Origin: an uncultured Eggerthella sp.
GTDB taxonomy: Bacteria > Actinomycetota > Coriobacteriia > Coriobacteriales > Eggerthellaceae
Assembly: GCA_900538545.1 (NCBI GenBank)
Contig: UPYK01000003.1
Coordinates: 1-64,000, forward strand
Direction of reading: 5' to 3'
DNA length: 64,000 nucleotides
Shown piece after piece: positions 16,701-25,448 of the stretch (the first letter of the stretch is position 1; each line of letters opens with the position of its first letter). The translations under genes and the position numbers were made by a program. Under the pieces are notes generated by a model. It had not been told where the DNA came from and searched no databases. It saw nothing but the letters and a program-made list of their open reading frames with translations.

Positions 16701-17611
16701 TTGCCGCGCTCTTCCATGATGAGGGCGATCTCGTCCTCGTTCACACCCACCATCGCTTCGCCAAGATCCTCAGAGAGCGCCGCGATGAGCTCTGCGTCCT
16801 CGTAATTCGCAACACTGCGTACGATAGCTGCTGCGCGCTTCGCAGGGTTGCCCGACTTAAAGATACCTGAGCCAACGAACACGCCTTCTGCGCCCAGCTG
16901 CATCATGAGCGAGGCGTCAGCTGGCGTTGCGATGCCACCCGCGGCGAAGTTGACCACGGGCAGGCGACCGGTGTCGTGCACCTGACGCAGCAAGCCCAGG
17001 GGAACTTCAAGCTGCTTCGCCGCTTCGAACAGTTCGTCGTCTCGCATCGCAGCAACACGGCGGATCTCCGCATTCATCTTGCGCATGTGGCGCACCGCCT
17101 GGACCACATCGCCCGTGCCTGGCTCGCCCTTCGTGCGAATCATCGCAGCACCTTCGGCGATGCGACGAAGCGCCTCTCCCAGATCGCGTGCGCCGCAGAC
17201 GAAGGGAGCGCTGAACTGCGTTTTATCGATATGATAGGTATCATCTGCTGGCGAGAGCACTTCCGATTCGTCGATGTAGTCGATGTCGATCGCTTGGAGG
17301 ATCTGCGCTTCCGCAAAATGTCCGATGCGGCATTTCGCCATGACCGGAATGCTCACTGCTTCCTGAATGCCTTTGATCATCTTCGGGTCGCTCATGCGCG
17401 AAACGCCGCCAGCAAGCCTGATATCGGCCGGGATGCGCTCGAGCGCCATGACTGCGCAAGCGCCCGCCTTTTCAGCGATCCGCGCTTGCTCCGGTGTCGT
17501 GACGTCCATGATCACGCCACCCTTCAACATCTGCGCAAGCTGCTTATTCAGCTTGGCGCGTTCCTGCGTGCTCTCGCAAGAGCAGGTGCCGTCCTTCTGA
17601 TCAACGCTCAT
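16697..17611 (-). CDS. pdxS: Pyridoxal 5'-phosphate synthase subunit PdxS
   Basis: PdxS makes PLP from ribose 5-phosphate, glyceraldehyde 3-phosphate and ammonia. The 304-residue TIM-barrel protein carries GGVIMDVTTPEQARIAE, ALERIPADIR, the catalytic lysine in MAKCRIGH, and the second lysine in RTKGEPGTGD. It starts with a short Cys-containing leader (DQKDGTCSCES) that is unusual but variable in the family. The ATG follows AAAAGGAGTCCGATC. It overlaps pdxT by four bases and is divergent from the PdxR-type regulator, which probably activates it. Confidence 0.97.
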   Translation of the reverse strand: MSVDQKDGTCSCESTQERAKLNKQLAQMLKGGVIMDVTTPEQARIAEKAGACAVMALERIPADIRLAGGVSRMSDPKMIKGIQEAVSIPVMAKCRIGHFAEAQILQAIDIDYIDESEVLSPADDTYHIDKTQFSAPFVCGARDLGEALRRIAEGAAMIRTKGEPGTGDVVQAVRHMRKMNAEIRRVAAMRDDELFEAAKQLEVPLGLLRQVHDTGRLPVVNFAAGGIATPADASLMMQLGAEGVFVGSGIFKSGNPAKRAAAIVRSVANYEDAELIAALSEDLGEAMVGVNEDEIALIMEERGK

Positions 17612-17690
17612 GATCGGACTCCTTTTCTTCTTTTCCTAACCCTTTCGTGCTGCAGGGTGTTTAGTCGTCTCTGCCATGGTAAAGTGATGA

Positions 17691-17710
17691 TGGTCATATC
17701 GAAATGACCA
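17691..17710. promoter_or_regulatory. Inverted repeat between pdxS and pdxR, likely regulator site
   Basis: TGGTCAT, six bases, ATGACCA: a perfect 7-bp dyad in the 166-base divergent region. It is placed about 80 bases before pdxS, a fitting place for an activator upstream of or at the -35 region. A further ACCAG occurs at about 17731, which may be an extra half-site. Confidence 0.6.
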
Positions 17711-17777
17711 AAATCGATGTTTTTATTAAGACCAGTTTCTTTGAGAACGCCTGCGAACAAGAGAGAACGAGCGCGCT

Positions 17778-19427
17778 ATGCTGACGTACGAACTTGATGC
17801 GAAGAATTCCCGTAGCCTCTACGAACAGCTTTACCAGGCAATTCGCTCAGATATCGAACTGGCCCGTCTTGATGCAGGCAGCAAACTCCCTTCGAAGCGG
17901 ACGCTTGCCCAGCACCTCGGAATCAGCGTCATCACAGTCGAAAGCGCTTACCGCCAACTTGCTGCCGAGGGCTATATCGAAGCGAAAGAGCGCCGCGGGT
18001 ATTTCGTGAACGAGCTTCCTTCTGTTCAAGCGCACGATATGAGCGCAGGTAGCGAACGGATCGAGCATCAGCTGAATGCCGAAGCGGCCGCTAGGCAGAT
18101 CGACCCAGTCTTATCGAGCATTCCTTCCGTTCCTTCGATCCAAGCAACACCTTTGCTCGCTGACTTCTCTGGAAACGATCGATCGGGCGATCAATTTCCT
18201 TTTCATATTTGGGCGAAAACAGTCCGGCGCACGCTCAGCGAGGCTTCGAAAGGTCTGCTTCTTCGAACTGCGCACGACAACCGCGGGTCAGAAGAATTGC
18301 GCACTGCGATCGCTGGGCATTTGGTCCACTTTCGCGGATTGGAGGCTTCACCCGAACAGATCATCATCGGAGCTGGGGCGCAGGACCTTTACGGGGTGTT
18401 GGTGCAACTTCTTGGACGTGAGCGTACCTTCGCGGTGGAAGATCCTGGGTATCCTGCGTTGCGCACGCATTACGAACTGAGTGGTGCGCACGTTGTTGGC
18501 ATCCCTGTCGATGAAAGCGGGCTTGATGTTGCGACACTCAGAGCAAGTAAGGCGAGCATTGCCCATTGTTCTCCTGCTCATCAATTTCCCACCGGGAGCG
18601 TGATGAGTGCGGTGAGACGTCATGAATTGCTCGATTGGGCTCGCGAAGCCAGCAAGCAAGACACTTTTCGCAACGCAGAGAGGCCAGATGTTAAAGACCG
18701 CTCTATGAAGCGCTATATCATCGAAGATGATTACGATAGCGAATTTCGCATGCGTGGACGACCGATCCCTCCGCTCTTCATGCAGGACGTTCAGGGGTCG
18801 GTGATCTACATGAACACTTTCACCCGCAGTTTGGGGAGTGTATTTCGCATTGCGTATATGGTGTTGCCGCCGCAGCTGCTCTCTGTTTTCAACGAACGCT
18901 TCGTGGCACGTGCTTGCATGGTCGGTGCGCTCGAACAGCTTGAGCTCGCGCGCTTCATCACTTCTGGCGACTACGAGCGTCATGTGAACCGCCAACGAAC
19001 TGCGTATCGACGGCTACAAGACTCCTTGGTCGCAAAGATTATGGCAAGCGAAGCGGGAGACTATGTGCGTTTCAAAGGAGTTGGCAGTGGACTGCACTTC
19101 TTGATGGAAGTCGATCTGCCTGCAGGAGCTGGCTCGGCAACACCGTTTGAGAACGCCAGCCTTGAACGCGGCATACGTTTGGTGAACATTGAAACGTACC
19201 GTTCAGCTTCTCCGAGCCACAGCGCGAAAGATCACCGCACGATGGATCCTCGTGCACTCGGCCCCACTACGATGAGTTCTCCGTCGGACGTTACCCTGCA
19301 CCCTCATACAACGAACCCCTGCGCAACGTATGTGATGAACGTTTCAGGACTGGACAGCGAGCGCATCGACGAGATCGCTGCCGCCCTTTCAGACGCGCTC
19401 CTTACTTCAATTTCTGCCTACTCCTAG
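17778..19427 (+). CDS. MocR/PdxR-type regulator lacking the PLP lysine
   Basis: The 549-residue protein is a GntR-family winged helix (about residues 10-75, with SKRTLAQHLGISVITVESAYRQL) fused to an aminotransferase-like domain. Its position divergent from pdxST fits PdxR, which activates pdxST when PLP is low. Conserved pocket segments are present: NRGSEELRTAIAGHL, SPAHQFPTGSVMSA and EDDYDSEFR. However, the segment that should read about TFSKSLAPSxRIGY is TFTRSLGSVFRIAY, so the Schiff-base lysine is Arg350 (codon CGC at 18825-18827). Two segments, near the DDYDSEF motif and near the C-terminus, look inserted. It may sense PLP noncovalently, sense another ligand, or be drifting. The ribosome site is weak. 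Confidence 0.88.
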   Translation: MLTYELDAKNSRSLYEQLYQAIRSDIELARLDAGSKLPSKRTLAQHLGISVITVESAYRQLAAEGYIEAKERRGYFVNELPSVQAHDMSAGSERIEHQLNAEAAARQIDPVLSSIPSVPSIQATPLLADFSGNDRSGDQFPFHIWAKTVRRTLSEASKGLLLRTAHDNRGSEELRTAIAGHLVHFRGLEASPEQIIIGAGAQDLYGVLVQLLGRERTFAVEDPGYPALRTHYELSGAHVVGIPVDESGLDVATLRASKASIAHCSPAHQFPTGSVMSAVRRHELLDWAREASKQDTFRNAERPDVKDRSMKRYIIEDDYDSEFRMRGRPIPPLFMQDVQGSVIYMNTFTRSLGSVFRIAYMVLPPQLLSVFNERFVARACMVGALEQLELARFITSGDYERHVNRQRTAYRRLQDSLVAKIMASEAGDYVRFKGVGSGLHFLMEVDLPAGAGSATPFENASLERGIRLVNIETYRSASPSHSAKDHRTMDPRALGPTTMSSPSDVTLHPHTTNPCATYVMNVSGLDSERIDEIAAALSDALLTSISAYS

Positions 19428-19455
19428 AATCCTAGGTTCGATGCAAAACCATGAT

Positions 19456-19498
19456 CAAAAAAGAAGAGGCATCGATGCAAAGCATCCATGCCTCTTAT
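19456..19498 (-). terminator. Terminator of the LRR surface protein gene
   Basis: On the minus strand AAGAGGCATGGATGC, a TTT loop, GCATCGATGCCTCTT and then CTTTTTT form a near-perfect 15-bp stem with a T-run, about 45 bases past the stop codon. It also lies just after the convergent regulator gene. Confidence 0.85.
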
Positions 19499-19543
19499 GG
19501 AACTTATCTTTTCTTAGAGCTGAACGCTAAGAAAGACTGGTGT

Positions 19544-22144
19544 TTAGTGGGACATGTTCTGGCAGGTCTTGCAGAGCTTCAGTCCTTTTGCCTGAGCATC
19601 GGCAACGGTCGTGGTCTTGGGACTCTTGATAGCCTGAGCGCTTGCGCAGTCGTAGATGTGATAAACATCGCTGTTCGCTGCATACGTTGCTACTGAAGAA
19701 GCAGTCGTACTAGATGCTGGCTTCTTGTTCGCATTGTACTTGCCGTCTGATCCGACCCAGTACTTGCCACCATCAACCCAAGCGTTGGTTACCATGGCAC
19801 CATCGGAGCCTACCCAATACTTGCCCGAAACCCACGTATTGGTGAGCATAACGCCCGACTTATTGCAGTAATACCAACTGGAACCATTCTTGACCCAGCC
19901 AGTGCGCATAGCGCCCGAGCTGTTGAGGAAGTAGGTCTTACCAGAGATGGTCTGCTTGCCCGTTGCCATCTTGCCGTCAGAAGGATTCAGATAATACCAT
20001 TTTCCACTTACCTTCTGCCAACCCTTGGACATAGCACCGCTGCTCTTGAAGTAGTACCAAGTATTGTTGACCTTCTGCCAGCCCTTGGACATAGCACCTG
20101 AGCTCTTCAGATAGTACGTTGCACCCTTTTCTGAGAACCAGCCCTTGGCCATCTTGCCATCGCTCTTGAGATAATACCAAGAGCTCTTTACCTTCTGCCA
20201 GCCAGTGGTCATGGCACCTGATTTGTTGCAGTAGTACCAATCGGAACCGCTCTGAACCCAACCAGTTCTCATAGCGCCTGAGGAAGCCAAAAAGTAGGTC
20301 TTACCCTTAACGACCTCTCTGCCCGTGAGCATGATGCCGTTGTCATCCATGAGGTACCACTTGTTCTTAACCTTAGCCCAGCCGGTTACCATCGCACCGG
20401 ATTTGTTGAAGTAGTACCAGTCGCTGTTGCCCGTTACATGTTGCCAGCCCGTTGCCATAGCGCCAGAACTCTTGAGAAAGTACGTCTTGCCATCAACGAT
20501 CTGCTTGCCCGTGAGCATCCTGCCATCAGCAGGGTTGAGGAAGTACCACTTGCCTTTTATCTTCTGCCAACCGGTAGCCATAGCACCCGAGCTCTTGAAG
20601 TAGTACCAGTCTGCATTAGGACCGATGTTCCTCCAGCCCGTCTTCATCCAGCCTTTGGCATCGAAGTAGTAGGTGGTGCTCTTGATCTTAGTGAGGCCTA
20701 CCGCATAGGTGCCGTCAGTGTAACGATACCACCAGCCCTTAGAGCTGTGGACCCATTTACCATCTTTGGTGGCAACGGTCACATTGTTGCTATTCGCATC
20801 ACCGATGCCGCCGTTGTTGCCCGAACTGCTGTTGCCACCATTGCTGCCCGAGTTGCCATTATTGCCCTGGTTCTCTGAATTGGTCTCGACCTTTTGCGGA
20901 AGGATCGTAGCGGTATTGCCCGTCTTCTTCGCCCACTCCTCAAGCCCCTTCACATCGCTGATGTTGTTGTTCGAGCAGTTCAGATCACGTAAGCTGTCCA
21001 AGCCTGTGATGCTGAGTGAAGTGAGATCGTTCGATGAGCAATTCAGGTTAGAGAGATTCGGTAGACTCGTGAGTTTCAATGAGGTAAGTTTGTTGGAAGA
21101 GCAATTCAGATCGCGAAGCGCTTTCAAGCCCGAAGGATCCAACGAGGTGAGCTTGTTCGATGAGCAATTCAGCGTGGTAAGAGAAGATGCACCATTCACC
21201 TTGATCGATTGCAGCTGGTTATTGCTGCAGAAGACCGACTGGAGAGCCGTGTGGTTCGATACATCAAGTCCGGTGAGATTATTGTTGGCGCATTCGAGCG
21301 TTTGCAGATAGCTCGATCGGGAGAGATCGAGTCCTGTCAGTTTGTTGTTGAAGCAGAAGAGCGTCGTAAGGCGGGTAAGGCTTGCCATGCTATTTATGGA
21401 AGTGAGGGCATTGTTGTTGCAACGCAGATAATCAAGACCCGCTTGCCCCGATACGTCTAACAATTTAAGCGAATTGTAAGAGCAATCGAGCTCCTTCAAA
21501 GCGGTTGAGTTGGCAGGCAAAACAAGCCCCGTGAGCTGGTTGTTGTTGCAATAGAGATACCCAAGGTTCCTGCAATTAGACACGCTTAAAGTTTTCAGCT
21601 GATTAGACTCGCAACGCAACGTCTTCAGATTATCGCAACCCACAACACCCAAGCCAGTAAGATTGTTGTACGCGCAGTCGAGATACTCAAGAGCAGTGCA
21701 ACCAGAAACCGTGAGCCCTGCTAGCTTGCTCGACTCACAATAGATCGCTTTCAAAGAAGTGTGATCGGAGACGTTAAGATTGAGAGAACTCACACCTTCA
21801 ACTTCGAGCTTCTTTGTGCTCTCCATACCGATCTGGGTGACGTTCTTTCCACCTAACTGAGCAGGAACTTCGAAGCCGGCAGAAGGATTACTAACGCTGA
21901 CCTTCTGGATCGTGACGCCGCCATACGTGCTGTTATCAGTGTAGGTATAGGTCACGCCGCCTACCGTTGTAGTAGCCGCATGAGCAAACTGTGGCGCAGC
22001 AACCAAACAGCCAACCATCAAGGTGAGCGCTGCTACAAAAAGAGCGAGCTTCTTCTGGAGCGTGGTTACCTTTTGATGTGCGATGGGAAGGTCGGCATCG
22101 CTAGATGCCTGTGCTGCTAAGAGCGATTCTTCTCTTCTCATCAT
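19544..22144 (-). CDS. Secreted LRR and cell-wall-binding repeat protein
   Basis: The 866-residue protein has an N-terminal signal segment (KKLALFVAALTLMVGCLVAA, cleavage probably after FAHA near 56). About a dozen leucine-rich repeats follow (about 110-410) in the style LxxLxCxxNxLTxL with regular Cys-Ser-x-Asn positions. Then come a Gly/Asn/Ser linker (about 425-460), about 17 glucan/choline-binding-type repeats (WYYFKSSGAMATGW and variants, 460-820), and a C-terminal segment with H-x3-C and C-x2-C that could bind zinc. It should attach to the wall through the repeats; no sorting signal is present. A ligand or host target cannot be assigned. A GGAGG site serves ATG 22144 or, with better spacing, ATG 22141. 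The gene stands alone. Confidence 0.9.
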   Translation of the reverse strand: MMRREESLLAAQASSDADLPIAHQKVTTLQKKLALFVAALTLMVGCLVAAPQFAHAATTTVGGVTYTYTDNSTYGGVTIQKVSVSNPSAGFEVPAQLGGKNVTQIGMESTKKLEVEGVSSLNLNVSDHTSLKAIYCESSKLAGLTVSGCTALEYLDCAYNNLTGLGVVGCDNLKTLRCESNQLKTLSVSNCRNLGYLYCNNNQLTGLVLPANSTALKELDCSYNSLKLLDVSGQAGLDYLRCNNNALTSINSMASLTRLTTLFCFNNKLTGLDLSRSSYLQTLECANNNLTGLDVSNHTALQSVFCSNNQLQSIKVNGASSLTTLNCSSNKLTSLDPSGLKALRDLNCSSNKLTSLKLTSLPNLSNLNCSSNDLTSLSITGLDSLRDLNCSNNNISDVKGLEEWAKKTGNTATILPQKVETNSENQGNNGNSGSNGGNSSSGNNGGIGDANSNNVTVATKDGKWVHSSKGWWYRYTDGTYAVGLTKIKSTTYYFDAKGWMKTGWRNIGPNADWYYFKSSGAMATGWQKIKGKWYFLNPADGRMLTGKQIVDGKTYFLKSSGAMATGWQHVTGNSDWYYFNKSGAMVTGWAKVKNKWYLMDDNGIMLTGREVVKGKTYFLASSGAMRTGWVQSGSDWYYCNKSGAMTTGWQKVKSSWYYLKSDGKMAKGWFSEKGATYYLKSSGAMSKGWQKVNNTWYYFKSSGAMSKGWQKVSGKWYYLNPSDGKMATGKQTISGKTYFLNSSGAMRTGWVKNGSSWYYCNKSGVMLTNTWVSGKYWVGSDGAMVTNAWVDGGKYWVGSDGKYNANKKPASSTTASSVATYAANSDVYHIYDCASAQAIKSPKTTTVADAQAKGLKLCKTCQNMSH

Positions 22145-22238
22145 GCCTCCGTTTCGTTCTCTACCATCTATTCAGAATATAGCATCAAGAAATAGTACCA
22201 CCCAGTCTTGCAGATGATGTGAAGGCTGGCGAGGCCAC

Positions 22239-22272
22239 TAAAAAACCCTGCTTGAACTGGTCAAACAGGGTT
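22239..22272 (-). terminator. Terminator after tRNA-Arg
   Basis: On the minus strand AACCCTG, a 15-base loop, and CAGGGTT followed by TTTT. It lies ten bases past the tRNA end. Confidence 0.8.
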
Positions 22273-22281
22273 ATATTCAAA

Positions 22282-22358
22282 TGGTGCGCCCTGAGGGATT
22301 CGAACCCCCGACGTACTGATTCGTAGTCAGTCCCTCTATCCAGCTGAGGTAAGGGCGC
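22282..22358 (-). tRNA. tRNA-Arg (ACG)
   Basis: The 77-nt cloverleaf has acceptor arms GCGCCCT and AGGGCGC, an anticodon stem ACTGA/TCAGT around loop CTACGAA giving anticodon ACG, and a T-loop GGTTCGAATCC. The discriminator A and the CCA end are encoded. A terminator follows and a promoter precedes it. Confidence 0.95.
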
Positions 22359-22394
22359 ATCTCGTTGCAAGCAGTAAGCTTTGCAGCATTGGTT

Positions 22395-22423
22395 ATTTTC
22401 TCAATAGAGCAACGTAGTGTCAA
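22395..22423 (-). promoter_or_regulatory. Likely promoter of tRNA-Arg
   Basis: A consensus TTGACA -35 box (minus strand, 22418-22423) lies 17-18 bases before GAAAAT/AAAATA, about 40 bases upstream of the tRNA 5' end. Confidence 0.55.
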
Positions 22424-22514
22424 CCACCAAAAACGGGAGAGGTAAAAACTTCTGTTTAGGGTGCTGCCCTTGCCGTTGGCCTTCAGCGAACCTCTGGGCT
22501 TACTGCGCAGCGAC

Positions 22515-23420
22515 TTATTCGGCTGCCTTCGCCTTATCCCAAAGTGCCTGCATCTTCTCCATAGGAAGCTCTTCGAGCTGAACGCCTTGATCGAACGCTT
22601 CGTCTTCCATGGATTCCCAGCGATTGCGGAACTTCGTGCACGTTGCCCGCAAAGCGCCTTCGGCATCGATACCCATCTTGCGCGCCACATTCACGAGCGA
22701 GAAGAGCACATCGCCCATCTCAAGTTCGGCCTCATGAAACTCCGGCGTGTTCTTGAGCATCTTGCCGTTCTCCGACTTCGGCGCGCGCGCATAGGCTTCT
22801 TGCAGTTCGCGCGCTTCCTCGTGAACCTTTTCCCACACGTGTGCCACCGAATCCCACTCAAAACCAGCAGCAACTGCTTTGCGTGAGATCTTCTGTGCCT
22901 GCATGAGCGCGGGGAATGAAACGGGTACGCTCGCAAGAATGCTTTCGGGCTTCTGCTCATTCGTCTCGCCCGATGCGGCATCCTGCGCAGCCTGCGCACG
23001 TTCGGAGAGTTTGATCTTATCCCAGATATCGAGCACGCTGTTCGCATCGCCTGCCTGCGCTTCGCCGAACACGTGCGGATGACGACGGATGATCTTCGCG
23101 TTGACCGCACGGCACACATCATCGATAGTGAACTCGCCCCCGTCGGCTGCGATCTGACTTTGCAAGACTACCTGCAACAGCACATCGCCCAGCTCTTCGC
23201 AGAGGTGCTCGGTATCGTTCGCTTCGATCGTGTCGACCGCTTCATAGGCTTCTTCAAGCATATTCGAAGCGATAGAGGCGTGCGTTTGCTCGCGATCCCA
23301 CGGGCATCCATCTGGGCGTCGCAATGCCGCGATCGTATCGACGAATTCACCGAATGATCGCGCAGCTTCAGGGGCATGCGAGATGCCCATTTTGTTGGGA
23401 TCGAGCTCAGACGTAGACAT
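22515..23420 (-). CDS. mazG: Nucleoside triphosphate pyrophosphohydrolase MazG
   Basis: MazG hydrolyses (d)NTPs to monophosphates and pyrophosphate, cleaning damaged nucleotides or lowering ppGpp. The 301-residue protein has two all-alpha NTP-PPase halves. The first carries the full metal motif: RRPDGCPWDREQTHAS, NMLEEAYEAVDTI and EELGDVLLQVVLQ. The second has ARELQEAYAR and EAELGMGDV-like spacing (EMGDVLFSLVNVAR). I start it at ATG 23418-23420; a GTG at 23433-23435 overlapping the upstream stop is also possible. It follows the NERD gene with no gap, so the two are co-transcribed. Confidence 0.94.
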   Translation of the reverse strand: MSTSELDPNKMGISHAPEAARSFGEFVDTIAALRRPDGCPWDREQTHASIASNMLEEAYEAVDTIEANDTEHLCEELGDVLLQVVLQSQIAADGGEFTIDDVCRAVNAKIIRRHPHVFGEAQAGDANSVLDIWDKIKLSERAQAAQDAASGETNEQKPESILASVPVSFPALMQAQKISRKAVAAGFEWDSVAHVWEKVHEEARELQEAYARAPKSENGKMLKNTPEFHEAELEMGDVLFSLVNVARKMGIDAEGALRATCTKFRNRWESMEDEAFDQGVQLEELPMEKMQALWDKAKAAE

Positions 23421-23434
23421 AGCTTTCTTGCACA

Positions 23435-24289
23435 CTACTTCTGTTGCGTGTCGGAATCGGCATCCGCAGAGGAAGCTTGAGCTTGGGCGCTATCAGAAGC
23501 CGCCGCACCCTCTGCTTCTTCCTGAGTCTCTTGCGCTTCGGGCAAGCGATCTTCTTCGGTTGCCTCGTCCTCATCTTCGTAGTCTTCATCCTCGTCGTCA
23601 TCCTCTTCAGGATCGCGGAAGTCGGCAGGAATGAAGGCTTTGTATTCTTCAGGGATCTCTTTCGCAGGCTCAGGCTTTTCCATTTCATGGACTTTTTCGC
23701 TGTTGAGCTTCAGCAGTTCAACGATCGCTGCCACCTCTTCGGCGCTCAGGCACGGCTCGCCCTGCCACTTCTCGATGAAGGGGATGACCTCGGGGACTAA
23801 GCCAACGAAGCATTCGTCGCTTGGGTTCTTGAGCTTGATCTCGGCAACCGTAGGGAATGCGACCATGGGATAGCACTTAAGGCCCGGCTTGTCGCCGATG
23901 AGCTCCTTGATGCAGTGGAGATGAACTTTCGACTGATAGAGCGGACTCGTGAACGGCTTGCCCTTGATGCCAGGCGCGAAGGTCCAGCGGCTGCCTTCTT
24001 CATCGGCGTTGATGTAAACATAAAGCTCGCGATACTCGAGCGCGAAGATTCCCTGGGGAGAAACGATGACATAATCGATGCGCGAACGACCCAGCTTCGT
24101 GAGGATATAGAGATCCTTCAGGACCACGTAGCCCTCCGGCAGCTTGCTATTCAGATCGGCAGCAAGTTCGACGCCTTCACGCTCGGCTGTCTTCATGCGA
24201 TTGCGCTTCTTTCTCACATCGAAGAACAGCGTGCCTGCAAGCACGACGAGAACAGCGATAAAGAGAACATTGACGATGACCTCTTGCAT
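23435..24289 (-). CDS. Membrane-anchored NERD-domain protein with altered motif
   Basis: A single N-terminal membrane helix (about residues 3-22) is followed by a nuclease-related domain (about 35-150): GVELAADL, DLYILTKLGRSRIDYVIVSPQGIFALEYRE. In typical NERD domains the last part reads close to D-x-V-V-V...GIFVIEVKN, with D and ExK as nuclease-type residues. Here the Asp and Glu are kept but the Lys is Arg (EYRE), which could reduce catalysis. The C-terminal 80 residues are very acidic (EEDDDEDEDYEDEDEA), then Gln/Ala/Ser-rich. The ATG follows AGGAGGAACC. It is directly upstream of mazG. Function is unknown. Confidence 0.78.
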   Translation of the reverse strand: MQEVIVNVLFIAVLVVLAGTLFFDVRKKRNRMKTAEREGVELAADLNSKLPEGYVVLKDLYILTKLGRSRIDYVIVSPQGIFALEYRELYVYINADEEGSRWTFAPGIKGKPFTSPLYQSKVHLHCIKELIGDKPGLKCYPMVAFPTVAEIKLKNPSDECFVGLVPEVIPFIEKWQGEPCLSAEEVAAIVELLKLNSEKVHEMEKPEPAKEIPEEYKAFIPADFRDPEEDDDEDEDYEDEDEATEEDRLPEAQETQEEAEGAAASDSAQAQASSADADSDTQQK

Positions 24290-24355
24290 GGTTCCTCCTA
24301 CGAAGTTCTACCAGCCGCATAGCAGCGACCAGCACGTTGAATACCTGAGAATGAC

Positions 24356-24625
24356 TTAGATCTTGTACATGAACTGGAAGAGATCTTCACGTTGTATGAT
24401 GATCTGAACGCCCAGCTCTTCGGCGAGACTGTCAAGCGCAGTCTGCACGGCATTGAAATCGGCCACAGCTGGATCGAGCGTGACGAGCATGGTCATCGAG
24501 AAGATCTCGTCGAGAATCGTCTGGCTGATATCGTCGATGTTCGCACCTTTTTCAGCGAGCACCCTCGAAACGCCCGCTACGATACCGGAGCGGTCCTTAC
24601 CCAAAACAGAGACTACACAGCGCAT
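24356..24625 (-). CDS. ACT domain protein (UPF0237 type)
   Basis: The 89-residue protein is a single ACT domain: VSVLGKDRSGIVAGVSRVLAEKGANIDDISQ, followed by FSMTMLVTLDP. ACT domains bind amino acids or similar small ligands and this stand-alone type is widespread, often upstream of a PFL-like or DUF711 gene, which is not seen here. The ATG follows AAAGGATGCGCA. It lies between folE and the NERD gene with gaps of about 120 and 66 bases. Confidence 0.88.
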   Translation of the reverse strand: MRCVVSVLGKDRSGIVAGVSRVLAEKGANIDDISQTILDEIFSMTMLVTLDPAVADFNAVQTALDSLAEELGVQIIIQREDLFQFMYKI

Positions 24626-24747
24626 TGCGCATCCTTTCGATCAAGACGGGTAACCTTTGTGCTGCCGTCTTTTGTGTTAACGCTATAGTAGCGCATGAAC
24701 ACGCCTCCACGTGCATGCGTCTTCTTATTTGCAGAAGTTACGCACCC

Positions 24748-25314
24748 CTACTCACCCATGAGCGCAAGCGCATCGGCACGCGCCGTTGCATCCTGCTCGA
24801 AGAGCCCACGCACCGCACGCGTGACCGTTTTCGAACCTGGCTTCTTCACGCCACGCATATTCATGCACATATGCTCGGCCTTGATGACGACCACGACCCC
24901 TTGCGGCGCGAGTTCGCGCATGAGCGTATCAGCGATCTGCGAGGTAAGGCGCTCCTGCACCTGAGGACGGCGCGCGAAGACCTCCACCAAACGCGCGAGC
25001 TTGGAAAGCCCGCAAATGCGGCCATCGGCGGCAGGGATGTAGGCGATGTTGGCCGTGCCGTAGAACGGTGCCAGATGATGTTCGCACATGGAGAAGAACG
25101 GGATGTCACGCAAGAGGATAAGCTCCTGAGAATGCTCATCGAAGGTGGTCTCGAAATGAACCGCAGGGTCTTCCTCAAGTCCTGCGAAACACTCCGCATA
25201 CATGCGCGCTACCCTCTCGGGGGTTTTCTGCAAGCCTTCGCGCTGCGGGTCTTCGCCAATACCCTCAAGAATGAGCTTGACGCCTTCTTCGATCTTGTCC
25301 ATATCCATTGCCAT
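24748..25314 (-). CDS. folE: GTP cyclohydrolase I
   Basis: FolE converts GTP to 7,8-dihydroneopterin triphosphate, the first step of tetrahydrofolate synthesis. The 188-residue protein has the zinc ligands in SMCEHHLAPFYG and KAEHMCMNMRGV, and the substrate segments YIPAADGRICGLSKLARLVEVFARRPQVQERLT. Length and ligands match the type IA enzyme. The ATG follows AGAGGAATCACATA. No other folate genes are beside it. Two further Met codons near the N-terminus are alternative starts. Confidence 0.96.
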   Translation of the reverse strand: MAMDMDKIEEGVKLILEGIGEDPQREGLQKTPERVARMYAECFAGLEEDPAVHFETTFDEHSQELILLRDIPFFSMCEHHLAPFYGTANIAYIPAADGRICGLSKLARLVEVFARRPQVQERLTSQIADTLMRELAPQGVVVVIKAEHMCMNMRGVKKPGSKTVTRAVRGLFEQDATARADALALMGE

Positions 25315-25448
25315 TATGTGATTCCTCTTATCCTCATGCCGACAACGCGTTTCGTTGCCTGCCTTTTCGTATTCCTATATGCCATTCGAGCAACGACTCG
25401 GCTTTGCTCTTATGCTTTGCGCCGCTCTATCATGCGTGAGATCCCTTG

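Noticed and set aside
17612..17777. Riboswitch upstream of pdxS
   Set aside because: The leader is short and shows no large conserved fold; the neighbouring PdxR-type gene and dyad explain regulation.
19700..20760. Regular DNA periodicity that could look like a CRISPR array
   Set aside because: The repeats are degenerate, vary in length and match in-frame wall-binding protein repeats; there are no constant repeat/spacer units.
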